Made by a program: the position numbers and the translations under genes
The notes under the pieces: generated by a model
The model's input: the letters and a program-made list of their open reading frames with translations, nothing else
The model's database searches: none
Told to the model about the DNA's origin: nothing
Shown: positions 19,019 to 28,200 of the stretch, piece after piece
Numbering within the stretch: the stretch's first letter is position 1
How the letters are laid out: every line of letters begins with the position of its first letter
Origin: Candidatus Sulfuricurvum sp. RIFRC-1
GTDB taxonomy: Bacteria > Campylobacterota > Campylobacteria > Campylobacterales > Sulfurimonadaceae
DNA length: 64,000 nt
Direction: 5' to 3'
NCBI RefSeq assembly: GCF_000310245.1
Contig: NC_020505.1
Coordinates: forward strand, 248,001 to 312,000

Positions 19019-19416
19019 TGGCAACACGTCATCAAGCCCGCATGGCGGTAGTAAGTTTATTGTACGCATACGATTTGGGGAACCAGACTATCTCTGATTT
19101 TAGTGATGAAATCCTTGAAGAGAAAAAAATCCGTAACAAACAGCGTGATTTTGCCCTTGATTTATTCAAAGGGGTAACGGAACATTTGGCGGAAGTGGAT
19201 GAAGCAATCGTTAAACATCTCAAAGATTGGGATTTTGACCGTTTAGGTTCAATTGAGCGTGCGACACTCCGTTTGGGCGGATATGAGATTATGTACGGTG
19301 AGCTTGATTCGGCGGTTATCATCAACGAAGCGATCGAAGTGGCAAAAGCGTTCGGAAGTGAACAATCACCAAAGTTTATCAATGGCGTTCTTGACGCAAT
19401 TTCACGAGATAAATAG
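19018..19416 (+). CDS. nusB: Transcription antitermination factor NusB
   Basis: A small all-helical RNA-binding protein that works with NusE in the antitermination complex of rRNA operons. The 132-residue protein shows RHQARMAVVSLLYAYDLG at the start and the family C-terminal region VIINEAIEVAKAFGSEQSPKFINGVLD (positions about 100-125). Start overlaps ribH (TAATG). Confidence 0.94.
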   Translation: MATRHQARMAVVSLLYAYDLGNQTISDFSDEILEEKKIRNKQRDFALDLFKGVTEHLAEVDEAIVKHLKDWDFDRLGSIERATLRLGGYEIMYGELDSAVIINEAIEVAKAFGSEQSPKFINGVLDAISRDK

Positions 19417-19421
19417 ACACA

Positions 19422-20543
19422 ATGCGCCTTAGTAAAGAGCAAGCACTCGAACTCATTCGCCACGCTGATCTTAAAGAACTCGGAAAGATGGCAACGGCTC
19501 GCAAACGTGAGCTGCATCCAGAAGGTATTACGACATTTGTCGTTGATCGCAATATCAATTATACCAACGTCTGCTGGGTTGATTGCAAATTTTGCGCCTT
19601 CTATCGTCACGGTAAAGACGAAGATGCTTATGTCCTTACTTTTGAAGAGATTGACCAAAAAATTGACGAACTTTTAGAAATCGGCGGAACCCAGATCTTG
19701 TTTCAAGGGGGTGTCCACCCGAAACTCAAAATCGAATGGTATGAGGATTTGGTCGAACATATCCATACTAAATACCCTACGATTACTATCCATGGGTTTT
19801 CCTCGATTGAACTCGATTTTATTGCCAAAGTTTCCCATATCACGATCCAAGAGTGCCTTTCACGGCTTCATGCCAAAGGATTGGCATCGATTCCGGGTGC
19901 CGGGGCTGAGATACTTAGTGACCGTGTCCGTGATATCATAGCACCGAAAAAAATGGATTCGTTAGACTGGGTGAATGTTCATCGAGAAGCGCATAAACTC
20001 GGGATTAAATCGACAGCCACAATGATGTACGGTACGGTAGAAACCGATGAAGAAATTATCGAGCATTGGAATTTGATTCGTGATCTTCAAGATGAGACGG
20101 GCGGATTCCGTGCTTTTATTATGTGGTCATTTCAGGGGCAAAATACTCAGTTGATGATTGAGCACCCTGAGATTGAAAAACAATCTTCCAACCGTTATCT
20201 CAGACTGTTAGCGGTTTCACGCCTTTTCTTGGACAATTTCCCGAATGTTCAAAGCTCATGGGTAACTCAAGGACCTTACATCGGTCAGATGGCATTGCTC
20301 TATGGTGCGAATGATTTGGGTTCAACGATGATGGAAGAGAACGTTGTTCGCAGTGCCGGTGCAGGGTTTCGGATGGCAAAAGATGAAATGGTTCATCTGA
20401 TCCGCGATATCGGCGAAACTCCGGCGATTCGTAATACCGCTTACGATCTACTTGAGATTTTCACACCGAATGAGCAAAGCCCATCCGGTTACGCTAGCCG
20501 CTGTGGCACTGAAGCTAGCCCTTTTCAGGGCAGTGATAATTAG
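19422..20543 (+). CDS. mqnC: Cyclic dehypoxanthinyl futalosine synthase MqnC
   Basis: A radical-SAM enzyme of the futalosine route to menaquinone. The 373-residue protein has the cluster motif CWVDCKFC near residue 50, with TNVC before it and FCAFYRHGKDED after it, the conserved GGTQILFQGGVHPKL and IPGAGAEILSDRVR, and MMYGTVET. These distinguish it from MqnE and CofH. The last 20 or so residues overlap the open frame of the next gene and do not resemble a conserved domain. No other menaquinone gene lies in the window. Confidence 0.93.
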   Translation: MRLSKEQALELIRHADLKELGKMATARKRELHPEGITTFVVDRNINYTNVCWVDCKFCAFYRHGKDEDAYVLTFEEIDQKIDELLEIGGTQILFQGGVHPKLKIEWYEDLVEHIHTKYPTITIHGFSSIELDFIAKVSHITIQECLSRLHAKGLASIPGAGAEILSDRVRDIIAPKKMDSLDWVNVHREAHKLGIKSTATMMYGTVETDEEIIEHWNLIRDLQDETGGFRAFIMWSFQGQNTQLMIEHPEIEKQSSNRYLRLLAVSRLFLDNFPNVQSSWVTQGPYIGQMALLYGANDLGSTMMEENVVRSAGAGFRMAKDEMVHLIRDIGETPAIRNTAYDLLEIFTPNEQSPSGYASRCGTEASPFQGSDN

Positions 20544-20544
20544 T

Positions 20545-21831
20545 GTGAGTAAGTTTTTTATAGCGATTTTACTATTAGGGCAAGCACTTATGGCAAGCAC
20601 ATTGGATTTTATTGAAGTTCACGGGGTAAAGATACCTTTTATTTTTGAAGAGGACAAGCGTCTTCCGATCGTTTCGATGCAGATTGTTTTTACCCATAGC
20701 GGCAGTATCGATGAAGGAAAACATTACGGATTGGCACGCATAAGCGGCAAAATGTTGAATGAAGGGTCATTGAAAAAAGGTTCAGTGGGTTTTGCCGACG
20801 CACTGGATGCGAGAGCTATTCAACTCAGCGCTAATGCGGGAAATGAGACTTTTGTCATTGAACTTGGCAGTTTAAAAGAGGAGTTCGATACAGGACTCTC
20901 GCTACTAAATGAACAATTGCGTGAACCGAACTTCACCGCCAAATCGCTCGAAAAAGTAAAAACGATGGCGCTCAGCGATATTGCTCGTAAAGAGGCTGAT
21001 TTCGATACGGTCGCATCGGATGAGCTTAAAGCAGTTCTGTTTGAGGGAACTCCTATGGCGGTGCCTAACATTGGAACCAAAGAGAGTATTAAAGCGATCA
21101 AGCTGAGTGACGTTGAAAAATTCAAACGAGATCAGATGGTTCTTTCAAATGCCCTTATTGTGATGGGTGGCGATATTTCCATGGCTGATGCAAAAGCCAA
21201 AGTTCAATCGCTACTAAGTGTTTTAGATGCAGGGAAAGCAGGGAATGAACGTCATTACGATCCTCGAAAAGCTCCTAAAGAATCGATCTTAAACCGCCCT
21301 CAAACGGAGCAGGCATATCTCTATTTTGCTTCTCCTTTTGCGATGAGGGAGGGTGATAGCGAGTTTTACAAAGCTCGTGTCGCCATGTTTATCCTAGGGA
21401 GCAGCGGATTTGGGAGTAGGTTGATGGAAGAGATTCGGGTAAAGAGGGGGCTTGCTTATTCAGCGTACTCACGTCTATCTGTAGCGAAAACCCATACCTA
21501 TTTCAGCGGTTATCTTCAAACAAAATTAGAATCACAAGGTGAAGCGAAAAAAACGGTGGTCGAAGTAATCGATACTTTTGTTCGCTACGGAGTGACCCAG
21601 AGCGAGCTGGATCAAGCCCGCAAATTTTTACTCGGTTCAGAGCCTCTTCGTGTTGAAACTCTCTCACAGCGGTTGGGCAGAACATTTGGCGAATATTACA
21701 GTGGAAAACCGCTTGGATCAAGTGTCCAGGAGTTGGAAATGATCCGTGCACTCACTCTTGATGACGTGAACGATTTTATCAAACGCCACGGTGAAATTCG
21801 CGATCTTAGCTATGCTATCGTTACCAAGTGA
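20545..21831 (+). CDS. M16 peptidase-like protein without zinc-binding motif
   Basis: A 428-residue exported protein of the pitrilysin/insulinase (M16) fold, with a signal peptide (about 1-18, ending ALMAS) if the GTG at 20545 is the start. The position of the catalytic HxxEH in active members (GLAHLLEHMLF-like) reads GLARISGKMLNEGS, so both histidines and the glutamate are replaced. The C-terminal half keeps the M16C features (RGLAYSAYSRLS near 300). It is probably a non-catalytic partner or chaperone-like protein; no catalytic partner is beside it. Starts upstream, to 20452, are open and the true start is uncertain. Confidence 0.75.
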   Translation: MSKFFIAILLLGQALMASTLDFIEVHGVKIPFIFEEDKRLPIVSMQIVFTHSGSIDEGKHYGLARISGKMLNEGSLKKGSVGFADALDARAIQLSANAGNETFVIELGSLKEEFDTGLSLLNEQLREPNFTAKSLEKVKTMALSDIARKEADFDTVASDELKAVLFEGTPMAVPNIGTKESIKAIKLSDVEKFKRDQMVLSNALIVMGGDISMADAKAKVQSLLSVLDAGKAGNERHYDPRKAPKESILNRPQTEQAYLYFASPFAMREGDSEFYKARVAMFILGSSGFGSRLMEEIRVKRGLAYSAYSRLSVAKTHTYFSGYLQTKLESQGEAKKTVVEVIDTFVRYGVTQSELDQARKFLLGSEPLRVETLSQRLGRTFGEYYSGKPLGSSVQELEMIRALTLDDVNDFIKRHGEIRDLSYAIVTK

Positions 21832-23611
21832 GGAGGGTGACAAGTTTCACCGCTTAGGGGTGAGCAGTATCACCGCTCTTTCCCTTATCGCCCCCACCTC
21901 ATTCGAAGATCGTCGTCTCAGCACGGAGCTTTTTCATAATTCCTCCTGTGTCATCGATGCAATGGTGGAGCATGTCGTCCGCACTCCAAAAACCCTCAAA
22001 ATTACGTTTTTTGCCCATAACCTTGAGTGTGTGATCGAAGGGGTGATTTTTCATCCAAAACCCTATATGATCCATCAGTTCGTCAGAGGTGAGAGAGCTT
22101 TTTTCAGCGGAAAAGCGCAGTGGGAACTAGGAAAATGGACGATTGTCCATCCGGTAAAAATCAGCGCTGTCGGTTCTCTCGTTCCCATCTATAAAACAAC
22201 TCTTCGAATAGATGTAATGAGACGACTGGTTGAAAAGTATGTCACGGTTCTGCAGCTGATAAACGATGGGCTCCCTGATCTTATAGCACGAACACTCTAT
22301 TGCGTTCATTTTCCTGATCAACCGAAGCCTCTGAGTGAATCACAGCTTCATGCCCTTAAATTTGGCGAACTCTTTGAGTATATGCGTCGTCTCCGTCTCA
22401 AGCGCCGTTATCATAAAACCTCATTTCGTGCTTCAGGTAATGTGAAAAGATGGATGAAAACCCTCCCGTTTGAACTGACAGAGGATCAAAAAAAAGCGAT
22501 AAGTGCTATAGAAAAAGATCTTACCGGAGAAAATGCCGCGCGTCGGATGATCGTCGGGGATGTTGGTTCGGGGAAAACGATGGTGATATTGGCTTCGGTT
22601 GTTTTGATGCATCCGTATCGCTCTATTTTGATGGCACCGACAACGATCCTCGCAGCACAGCTTTATGAAGAGGCGCAAAAGTTTCTCCCTGATTTGCGAA
22701 TAGCATTGGTAACCAATGCAACGAAAAAAGGGTCGTTAGAGGATTACGATTTCATTATCGGCACCCACGCACTTCTTCATCGTAGCCTCCCTGAGGCAGG
22801 GCTTGTAATGGTGGACGAACAGCACCGTTTCGGTACGGCTCAGCGCCATGCCCTGACCAAGCTCACTGATAATGACACCTCACCGCACTATCTTCAATTC
22901 TCTGCTACCCCGATTCCCCGCACACAGGCAATGATTGATTCGGCTCACATCGATGTGAGTTTGATTGTCCAAACCCCGTTTACGAAAAATATTGCCACCC
23001 GTATTATCGGCAAAAGCGATTTTCCCGCTCTGCTGGAGCATATTCGCTCCGAAATAGCCCAAAACCATCAAGTCCTTATCGTCTATCCGCTGGTGGAGCA
23101 GAGCGAGAGTATCAATTATCAAAGTATCGAAGAAGCACGGGGATATTGGGAGAAGAATTTTGAGAATGTCTACGTCACTCACGGAAAAGATAAAGAGAAA
23201 GAGGCGGTATTAATGGCGTTTCGCGAAAACGGGCATATCCTTCTCGCAACGACTGTGGTGGAAGTGGGGATTTCGCTTCCGCGCCTCTCCAGCGTCGTCA
23301 TTGTCGGAGCAGAGAGATTGGGACTCTCGACCCTCCATCAGCTTCGAGGCCGTGTGAGCCGTACCGGATTGCAGGGGTATTGTTATCTCTATACAAACAA
23401 AAGCGGCAAAAATGAACGCTTGGAGTCGTTTAGCACGTGCAACAGCGGTTTTGAGATTGCCGCACTGGATCTAAAATTTCGCTCAAGCGGGGATTTGTTA
23501 GAGGGGAGTATCCAAAGCGGTAAAAAATTTCGATGGGCGGATATCGGTGAAGATGAAAAAATTGTAAAAGAAGTGAAGGAGTGGTTAGATTCTCCGTCAT
23601 TGCGGACGTGA
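21812..23611 (+). CDS. recG: ATP-dependent DNA helicase RecG
   Basis: RecG remodels stalled replication forks and branched DNA. The protein of about 599 residues has a shortened N-terminal wedge domain, Walker A GDVGSGKTMV (near 250), the DEQH box in MVDEQHRFGTAQ and the helicase C domain with TTVVEVGISLPRLSSVVI and QLRGRVSRTG. E. coli RecG is 693 residues; the short form is common in Campylobacterota. The start at ATG 21812 overlaps the previous gene by 20 bases; a GTG at 21791 is possible. The last codons and stop lie within a palindromic repeat (23596-23620). Confidence 0.92.
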   Translation: MLSLPSEEGDKFHRLGVSSITALSLIAPTSFEDRRLSTELFHNSSCVIDAMVEHVVRTPKTLKITFFAHNLECVIEGVIFHPKPYMIHQFVRGERAFFSGKAQWELGKWTIVHPVKISAVGSLVPIYKTTLRIDVMRRLVEKYVTVLQLINDGLPDLIARTLYCVHFPDQPKPLSESQLHALKFGELFEYMRRLRLKRRYHKTSFRASGNVKRWMKTLPFELTEDQKKAISAIEKDLTGENAARRMIVGDVGSGKTMVILASVVLMHPYRSILMAPTTILAAQLYEEAQKFLPDLRIALVTNATKKGSLEDYDFIIGTHALLHRSLPEAGLVMVDEQHRFGTAQRHALTKLTDNDTSPHYLQFSATPIPRTQAMIDSAHIDVSLIVQTPFTKNIATRIIGKSDFPALLEHIRSEIAQNHQVLIVYPLVEQSESINYQSIEEARGYWEKNFENVYVTHGKDKEKEAVLMAFRENGHILLATTVVEVGISLPRLSSVVIVGAERLGLSTLHQLRGRVSRTGLQGYCYLYTNKSGKNERLESFSTCNSGFEIAALDLKFRSSGDLLEGSIQSGKKFRWADIGEDEKIVKEVKEWLDSPSLRT

Positions 23612-23648
23612 TCCGCAATCTTAGATCCTGAATCAAGTTCAGGATGAC
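23596..23648. repeat. Pair of inverted 25-nt hairpin repeats at the recG/hpf ends
   Basis: Two 25-nt units face each other with three bases between. Each has the form GTCAT, six-base stem, five-base loop, complementary stem, ATC. Unit A (23596-23620, plus) has stem TGCGGA/TCCGCA; unit B (23624-23648, minus) has stem CCTGAA/TTCAGG. The recG stop codon lies in the loop of unit A. The hpf stop begins seven bases after unit B. A second pair lies at 31493-31560. It may act as a bidirectional terminator or a REP-like mobile element. Confidence 0.8.
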
Positions 23649-23654
23649 GAGGAC

Positions 23655-24191
23655 TTAATACAGCCCAAACCGTCCATCAGCACGTTTATACAGCACCCGC
23701 ATTTTCCCGTCGTTATCATAAAATACATCAAATACTTTTGCGCTCTCTTTAAGTTTTTCTAACACTTCGGCAACCTCTTGGGGTTTAAAGAGTACCGGTT
23801 CGGCAGGAACGATTTCGTCTTCCATCGATTCACTCGCTTCATGCAAGTCTACTTTTGCGGCTGCTGCTTGTTTGGCTTCGTTCATCCCCTCATTTTTATG
23901 ATCTGATATTCGATCATGCAAACGGCGGAGCGCTTTTTGGGCACGGTCGATTGCGATATCGATGGCGGCGTAGAGGTCATCGTCGCGTTGGCTGATCACA
24001 ATAGTATTTTTTCCGGCAACATTGATCGTGAATTCGATCGTTACCCCTTTTTTACGCTCATTGGCGCTTGCGACCGCATTGACACTGATAAGGTCGAGAT
24101 GATATTTACTAAGTGTATCGATAGAGTGCATCAGATGATCTTTTATTGCATCGCTGAGCTCGATGTGGCGTCCGACGAGAGAGATATTCAT
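23655..24191 (-). CDS. hpf: Ribosome hibernation promoting factor, long form
   Basis: Long HPF binds the 30S decoding site and dimerises ribosomes into inactive 100S particles in stationary phase. The 178-residue protein has the N-terminal HPF/RaiA domain (MNISLVGRHIELSDAIKDHL to about 100, with RAQKALRRLHDR), an acidic Ala/Glu linker and the C-terminal dimerisation domain (VFDVFYDNDGKMRVLYKRADG). ATG 24191 gives the canonical N terminus; the frame is open to 24242 but those residues are not family-like. Confidence 0.92.
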   Translation of the reverse strand: MNISLVGRHIELSDAIKDHLMHSIDTLSKYHLDLISVNAVASANERKKGVTIEFTINVAGKNTIVISQRDDDLYAAIDIAIDRAQKALRRLHDRISDHKNEGMNEAKQAAAAKVDLHEASESMEDEIVPAEPVLFKPQEVAEVLEKLKESAKVFDVFYDNDGKMRVLYKRADGRFGLY

Positions 24192-24228
24192 AATTTTACC
24201 CACCTTGTAGTGATATAGAGGAACTTCG

Positions 24229-24234
24229 ATTATA
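24229..24234 (-). promoter_or_regulatory. -10 box for hpf
   Basis: TATAAT on the minus strand, 37 bases before the hpf ATG. A/T-rich sequence upstream; no clear -35. Confidence 0.5.
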
Positions 24235-24305
24235 ACACACAAAAAACAAACGTCAAGTCTTTTAGATAAAACAAAATCGATTGGGCAAAATAATTATTAA
24301 CACAT

Positions 24306-24339
24306 TTTAATCCTCATTTAATCTACATAGCACTACAAT
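24306..24339 (+). promoter_or_regulatory. Promoter with 11-bp spaced direct repeats
   Basis: TTTAATC occurs at 24306-24312 and again at 24317-24323, an 11-bp period typical of OmpR/PhoB-type response-regulator sites. TACAAT at 24334-24339 is a good -10 box ten bases further, so the repeats cover the -35 region as in activated PhoB-class promoters. The transcript would begin near 24346 and run through a leader into the MNT-HEPN pair and the pilus-related genes. The regulator is unknown. Confidence 0.45.
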
Positions 24340-24385
24340 CAAAGTATGGCGTCTCCTCGTATTTATGTTTCAGAAAAGAGGGACA

Positions 24386-24484
24386 ATGGTCGATAGTAAC
24401 CAATTAGGAAAAACGGGTCTCAGTGATGAATGCTACCGAGCCCTGATTGTGTGTGCCTTAAAAATCCCAAGGAGGATGAGATGA
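24386..24484 (+). CDS. Possible 32-residue leader ORF
   Basis: An ATG at 24386, after AGAGGGAC, opens a frame of 32 codons that ends in TGA overlapping the ATG of the nucleotidyltransferase (ATGA). No similarity is recognised. The peptide has three cysteine-free basic residues at its end (PRRMR). It may be chance, or a leader peptide that couples translation to the next gene. A hairpin with a bulge (GGGTCTC at 24415-24421, GAGCCC at 24438-24443) lies inside it. The rest of the 24192-24480 gap holds only the two promoters. Confidence 0.25.
   Translation: MVDSNQLGKTGLSDECYRALIVCALKIPRRMR
24463..24484 (+). repeat. 22-bp direct repeat, left copy
   Basis: The bases 24463-24484, from AATCCCAAGG to AGATGA, are repeated exactly at 25203-25224. 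The copy holds the ribosome-binding site (AAGGAGG) and start codon of the nucleotidyltransferase gene. With the right copy it bounds a cassette of 740 bp that contains the whole MNT-HEPN pair. Confidence 0.9.
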
Positions 24485-24822
24485 GTGTTATACCGTTGTC
24501 ACAAGAGATTCAACAGCAGATAGTGGATTCTCTGAAAGTACTTCAGCCGTATAAGATTATTCTTTTTGGATCGTATGCTTACGGAATTCCGAGAACTGAT
24601 AGTGATATTGATTTGGTATTCATAGCGAATGAAGAAGGATATAAGAGTTTTTCAGAACGGATAGAGATCAAAATGAAAATTATGAGAAAATTGGATCAAC
24701 TTGAACAGGCGGTCGACGTTTTAGCTTATACGAAACAAGAATGGGAGGATTTACAATTAAAAAACAGTTCATTCATCCGCGAAATCAACCATAAGGGGGT
24801 TATGCTTGAGAACGTTGCATAA
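24481..24822 (+). CDS. mntA: MNT-domain nucleotidyltransferase, antitoxin of an MNT-HEPN pair
   Basis: A 113-residue minimal nucleotidyltransferase with the motif GSYAYGIPRTDSDIDL (Gly-Ser, then two aspartates) and a later Asp in AVDVLAY that completes the metal-binding triad. In characterised MNT-HEPN modules the nucleotidyltransferase neutralises the HEPN RNase, in some cases by adding AMP groups to a tyrosine of the toxin. The gene has a strong AAGGAGG site and overlaps the HEPN gene by 17 bases. Assignment to the antitoxin role is from the family. Confidence 0.85.
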   Translation: MSVIPLSQEIQQQIVDSLKVLQPYKIILFGSYAYGIPRTDSDIDLVFIANEEGYKSFSERIEIKMKIMRKLDQLEQAVDVLAYTKQEWEDLQLKNSSFIREINHKGVMLENVA

Positions 24823-25219
24823 CGAATGGATCGAATTTGCCAAAAAGGACTATTATGCCCTTAAAAAGCTCGATGGGGATGAGTATTTGACAAATATTGT
24901 ATTGTTTCATGCTCAACAATGCATTGAAAAGCTTTTTAAGGGGATCATAGAAGAGAGCGGAGCCGATGTACCACGTATCCATAATAGCAAAAAACTGTAT
25001 GAATTGATCGCTGATTCGATCGATCATCCTGTTGATTTGGATGATTTGCTTTATATAGACAGTGTTTATATAGAGTCTCGTTATCCTGCAAGTTTTGGAT
25101 TATTACCCGGTGGTCAACCGACATTAAAAGAATCAAAAAAAGCGATAGCAATTGTCGAAAAAATTTTAGTTGTGCTTTCGTTGGATTTTGAGCAAAATAA
25201 TCAATCCCAAGGAGGATGA
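24806..25219 (+). CDS. hepT: HEPN-domain protein, toxin of an MNT-HEPN pair
   Basis: A 137-residue helical HEPN protein. The signature FHAQQCIEKLFKGIIEESG (about 34-52) and RIHNSKKLYEL (about 58-68) are typical of HEPN partners of small nucleotidyltransferases; SRYPASFG (about 92-99) carries the tyrosine found in this group. The RNase motif R-x4-6-H is not obvious, so it could be a variant or inactive. The start is TTG 24806, six bases after AAGGGGG, overlapping mntA. Its last codons lie in the right 22-bp repeat. Confidence 0.8.
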   Translation: MRTLHNEWIEFAKKDYYALKKLDGDEYLTNIVLFHAQQCIEKLFKGIIEESGADVPRIHNSKKLYELIADSIDHPVDLDDLLYIDSVYIESRYPASFGLLPGGQPTLKESKKAIAIVEKILVVLSLDFEQNNQSQGG

Positions 25220-25224
25220 GATGA
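25203..25224 (+). repeat. 22-bp direct repeat, right copy
   Basis: Exact copy of 24463-24484. It contains the end of the HEPN gene and the ribosome-binding site and start of the large secreted protein. Confidence 0.9.
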
Positions 25225-28200
25225 AAATGAGTCAACTTTTTTTACGTATAGTTGTGATATTAACATTAATCTCAATTAACATATGGGCTGCAGTATTGGA
25301 TACAGATGATTTCAGTGCTGGAAGTGAAAACTGGAGTAATGGTTCTGTTGTGAGTTCAAAGTATAAAATTGCAAGTCAAGTAACGGCATCTAAAATCTTT
25401 GTACATTCAGCATATGCAAATGAACCTATTAAATTGACTCTGACACTTGACCAAACAGGTTATGATTCAGGTGAATCTTATATTATTACTATTAATGGCG
25501 TGCAAGTCACAAGTTCAAATTTAGATGAAACGGTAACTTTTAATGGGTATCTCAATACAAGTGGTGAATTAAATGTGACAGTTAAATCTAATTCAAGTAG
25601 TTCTAGTGAATATGTGACTATTGATGATGTTAGTTTGGAGACAGGGGCATTAAACACTATAGATAATTTTCGTGATTTCGAATTACTAACTACCTATAAT
25701 ATAAACGGAAACATGCAAATTATTGGGAATTCAGTAATGCTTGAGAATGGAGGGACTTGTCCAAATACTACAACAAATAATAATGACCTTGATCCTGTTT
25801 GGGCGGATAAAGATACTAATGCAACAACATGGAATTCTACTTCGGCAAATTTGAAACTTCCAGCAGGTGTGGATAGTACAAAAATAAAATATGCAGGACT
25901 CTATTGGCAAGGGCGTGTTGATAGCGGTGAAGCATTTAGTTCTGGAAATACAATTTTATTTAAGCCTGAAGGATTTACGTCATATCAATCAATCACATCT
26001 CTAAATCGTAAATTTAACTGGTCTATCCGTTCTCAAGATAGGAGCTATCAAGGGATAGATGATGTGACGAGCTTGGTCAAGCAAAGTATTGATAAAGTTC
26101 CTAGCACCACGATTGTATCAAGCGGTTTTTCAGGAACTTTTTGGGCGGCGAATATTCTTGCAAAAGAAATGAGGAATGGTTTTGGAGCATGGTCATTGGT
26201 AATAGTGTATGAAGATTCGACAGATACTCTGAAGAATATCAGTGTCTATGACGGTTATAAAGAGGTAACTGGAAATACTCCGGTTCCAATTACACTTACT
26301 GGTTTCTTAACCCCAAACACTACGCCGGTTAATTCCAAATTTTTAATCTTTGGGGGAGAAGGTGATATTTCATTGAATGATAGTACTACTTTAACAAATA
26401 ATGTTGGTACTGATATTTCATTAGGTAGTAATGTTTTTAATTCAAGTGAAACGAATAGTAGTGGTAGCAATATAACAACACGTAATCCGAGTTGCCAAAA
26501 TACAATTGGTATTGATATTCATACTTTTGATATTGGAACTAATGGATCTCCATCTATTATAGGAACTGGACAGACAACAACAACTATTAAACTCAAAGGC
26601 GCATCAAGTGATAGTGATACCTATTACCCCGGTGTATTTGCTTTTTCAACAGATATTTATCAGCCTCAAATTTGTTATATTGAAAATATTTTTAAAGGTA
26701 ATACAAATATTAGTGGAATAGGTACTCAGGTTAATGAAGATGATAATTTAACGGTACGAGTTTATATTAAAAATCAAGGGACTGAGGCAGCAACTGGTGT
26801 TCAAATCCGACATCAATTTGATAGCTCTTTTCCTTATTCGGTAAATTCGGCAAATTATAATAATAGCAATCCTGCCTATGAGACACTGATGCCTCCTTCT
26901 TATACTAGAACAACAGCAAGTGACAGCAGTGGAAATGATTTATACGAATACAATAGCACGACTACATTAGCAAAAATAAATTTAGGAGTTGGTGCGACTG
27001 CTACTTCTGGCGGACAATTTAATACGATATCATCAGGTAGTCCTACGTATGCAGTATTTGAGTATAGTGCTATAGTTAAAGCTATAGACAATAATTATAG
27101 TAACGTATATCAGGCAGGATATATAAATAGTGTTTTAGGGCTTGATTATACTAATAATCCTGTCGTAATATCTTCTTGCGATGGTTCTAAAAACAGTTTT
27201 TGGGGGTATCGTGCACCTACACCAACGGGTACTGTAGATGTTGTTGACCCTGATAAACTAGTCACATATTCAACAGCTCCGGTTATCAAAACAAAGATAG
27301 CTAAAAAGGACTCTGTGCAATTAAAAGTCGTTTATCTAAACCCGGCTACATTAGCAATCAAAAATTATATACCATTTATAGCATCTTCAAATCAGCCTTT
27401 GAGGGTCATGTTATATCGTACGGATTCTCCTTGTAGTACGAGCGCTCCTGAACTTGCACTTGCTGAACCCACAACTGGAAATCTAGCTGGACAACCGGTT
27501 GTAGCTTATATCTCACCAAATGAGAACAATGCAAGTACAAATACTTTTGTTATGAAAGCTATAGCAAGTAAAGATTCAAAAATTTTAGCAAAATATGCAG
27601 ACTGGTCTAGTATTATGCAAGGATTGGATAATACAGCTCCTTGTTTTAATAATAGCAATGATGCAGCAAACTTTAATGGATTGCCTCAGTGTTTGAATTC
27701 TTTAGGCTCAGCATCTGAAGATAATCTTGCGGCTGATTTGAGAGCAAAATATCCATCAATTGCTACAATGTGTTTGAATCAAACGGTAGGAGATAGTGCT
27801 TGTGATTCAAATGCTTATCAAAGTGGAGGGTCAAAAGGATATATTATCCCTAGTAAATATAATCATTCATATGGTTGTTTGGCATGTATATTGGATGCAA
27901 TAGGCGACACGGAAACTTGTTCACGTGATAATTTTGCCATCCGTCCAAATGCTTTTAATAATACAATCACTGCAAATCAACAATTTACGGCAATGCAACC
28001 TACTTCTATCACATTCCGTGCCGATCAGTTCGGCGGAACGGGAACAGTCGATTATAACGAAACGGAGCACACGTCGTTTGTAGTCGATGTCAATATCAGT
28101 GACAGTACAAAGAATTGTCAAGATATGAATATCAGTTTTAGTCCAAGTATTGACTTTATTGATGGGAATGTGACAGATAATTATACATTAAGCAATGTGG

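Noticed and set aside
24340-24480. Cyclic-di-GMP (GEMM) riboswitch in the leader before the pilus genes
   Set aside because: Such riboswitches often precede pilus genes, and GAGGGAC looked promising. The conserved receptor elements (GCAAAGCC and the paired tetraloop region) are absent.
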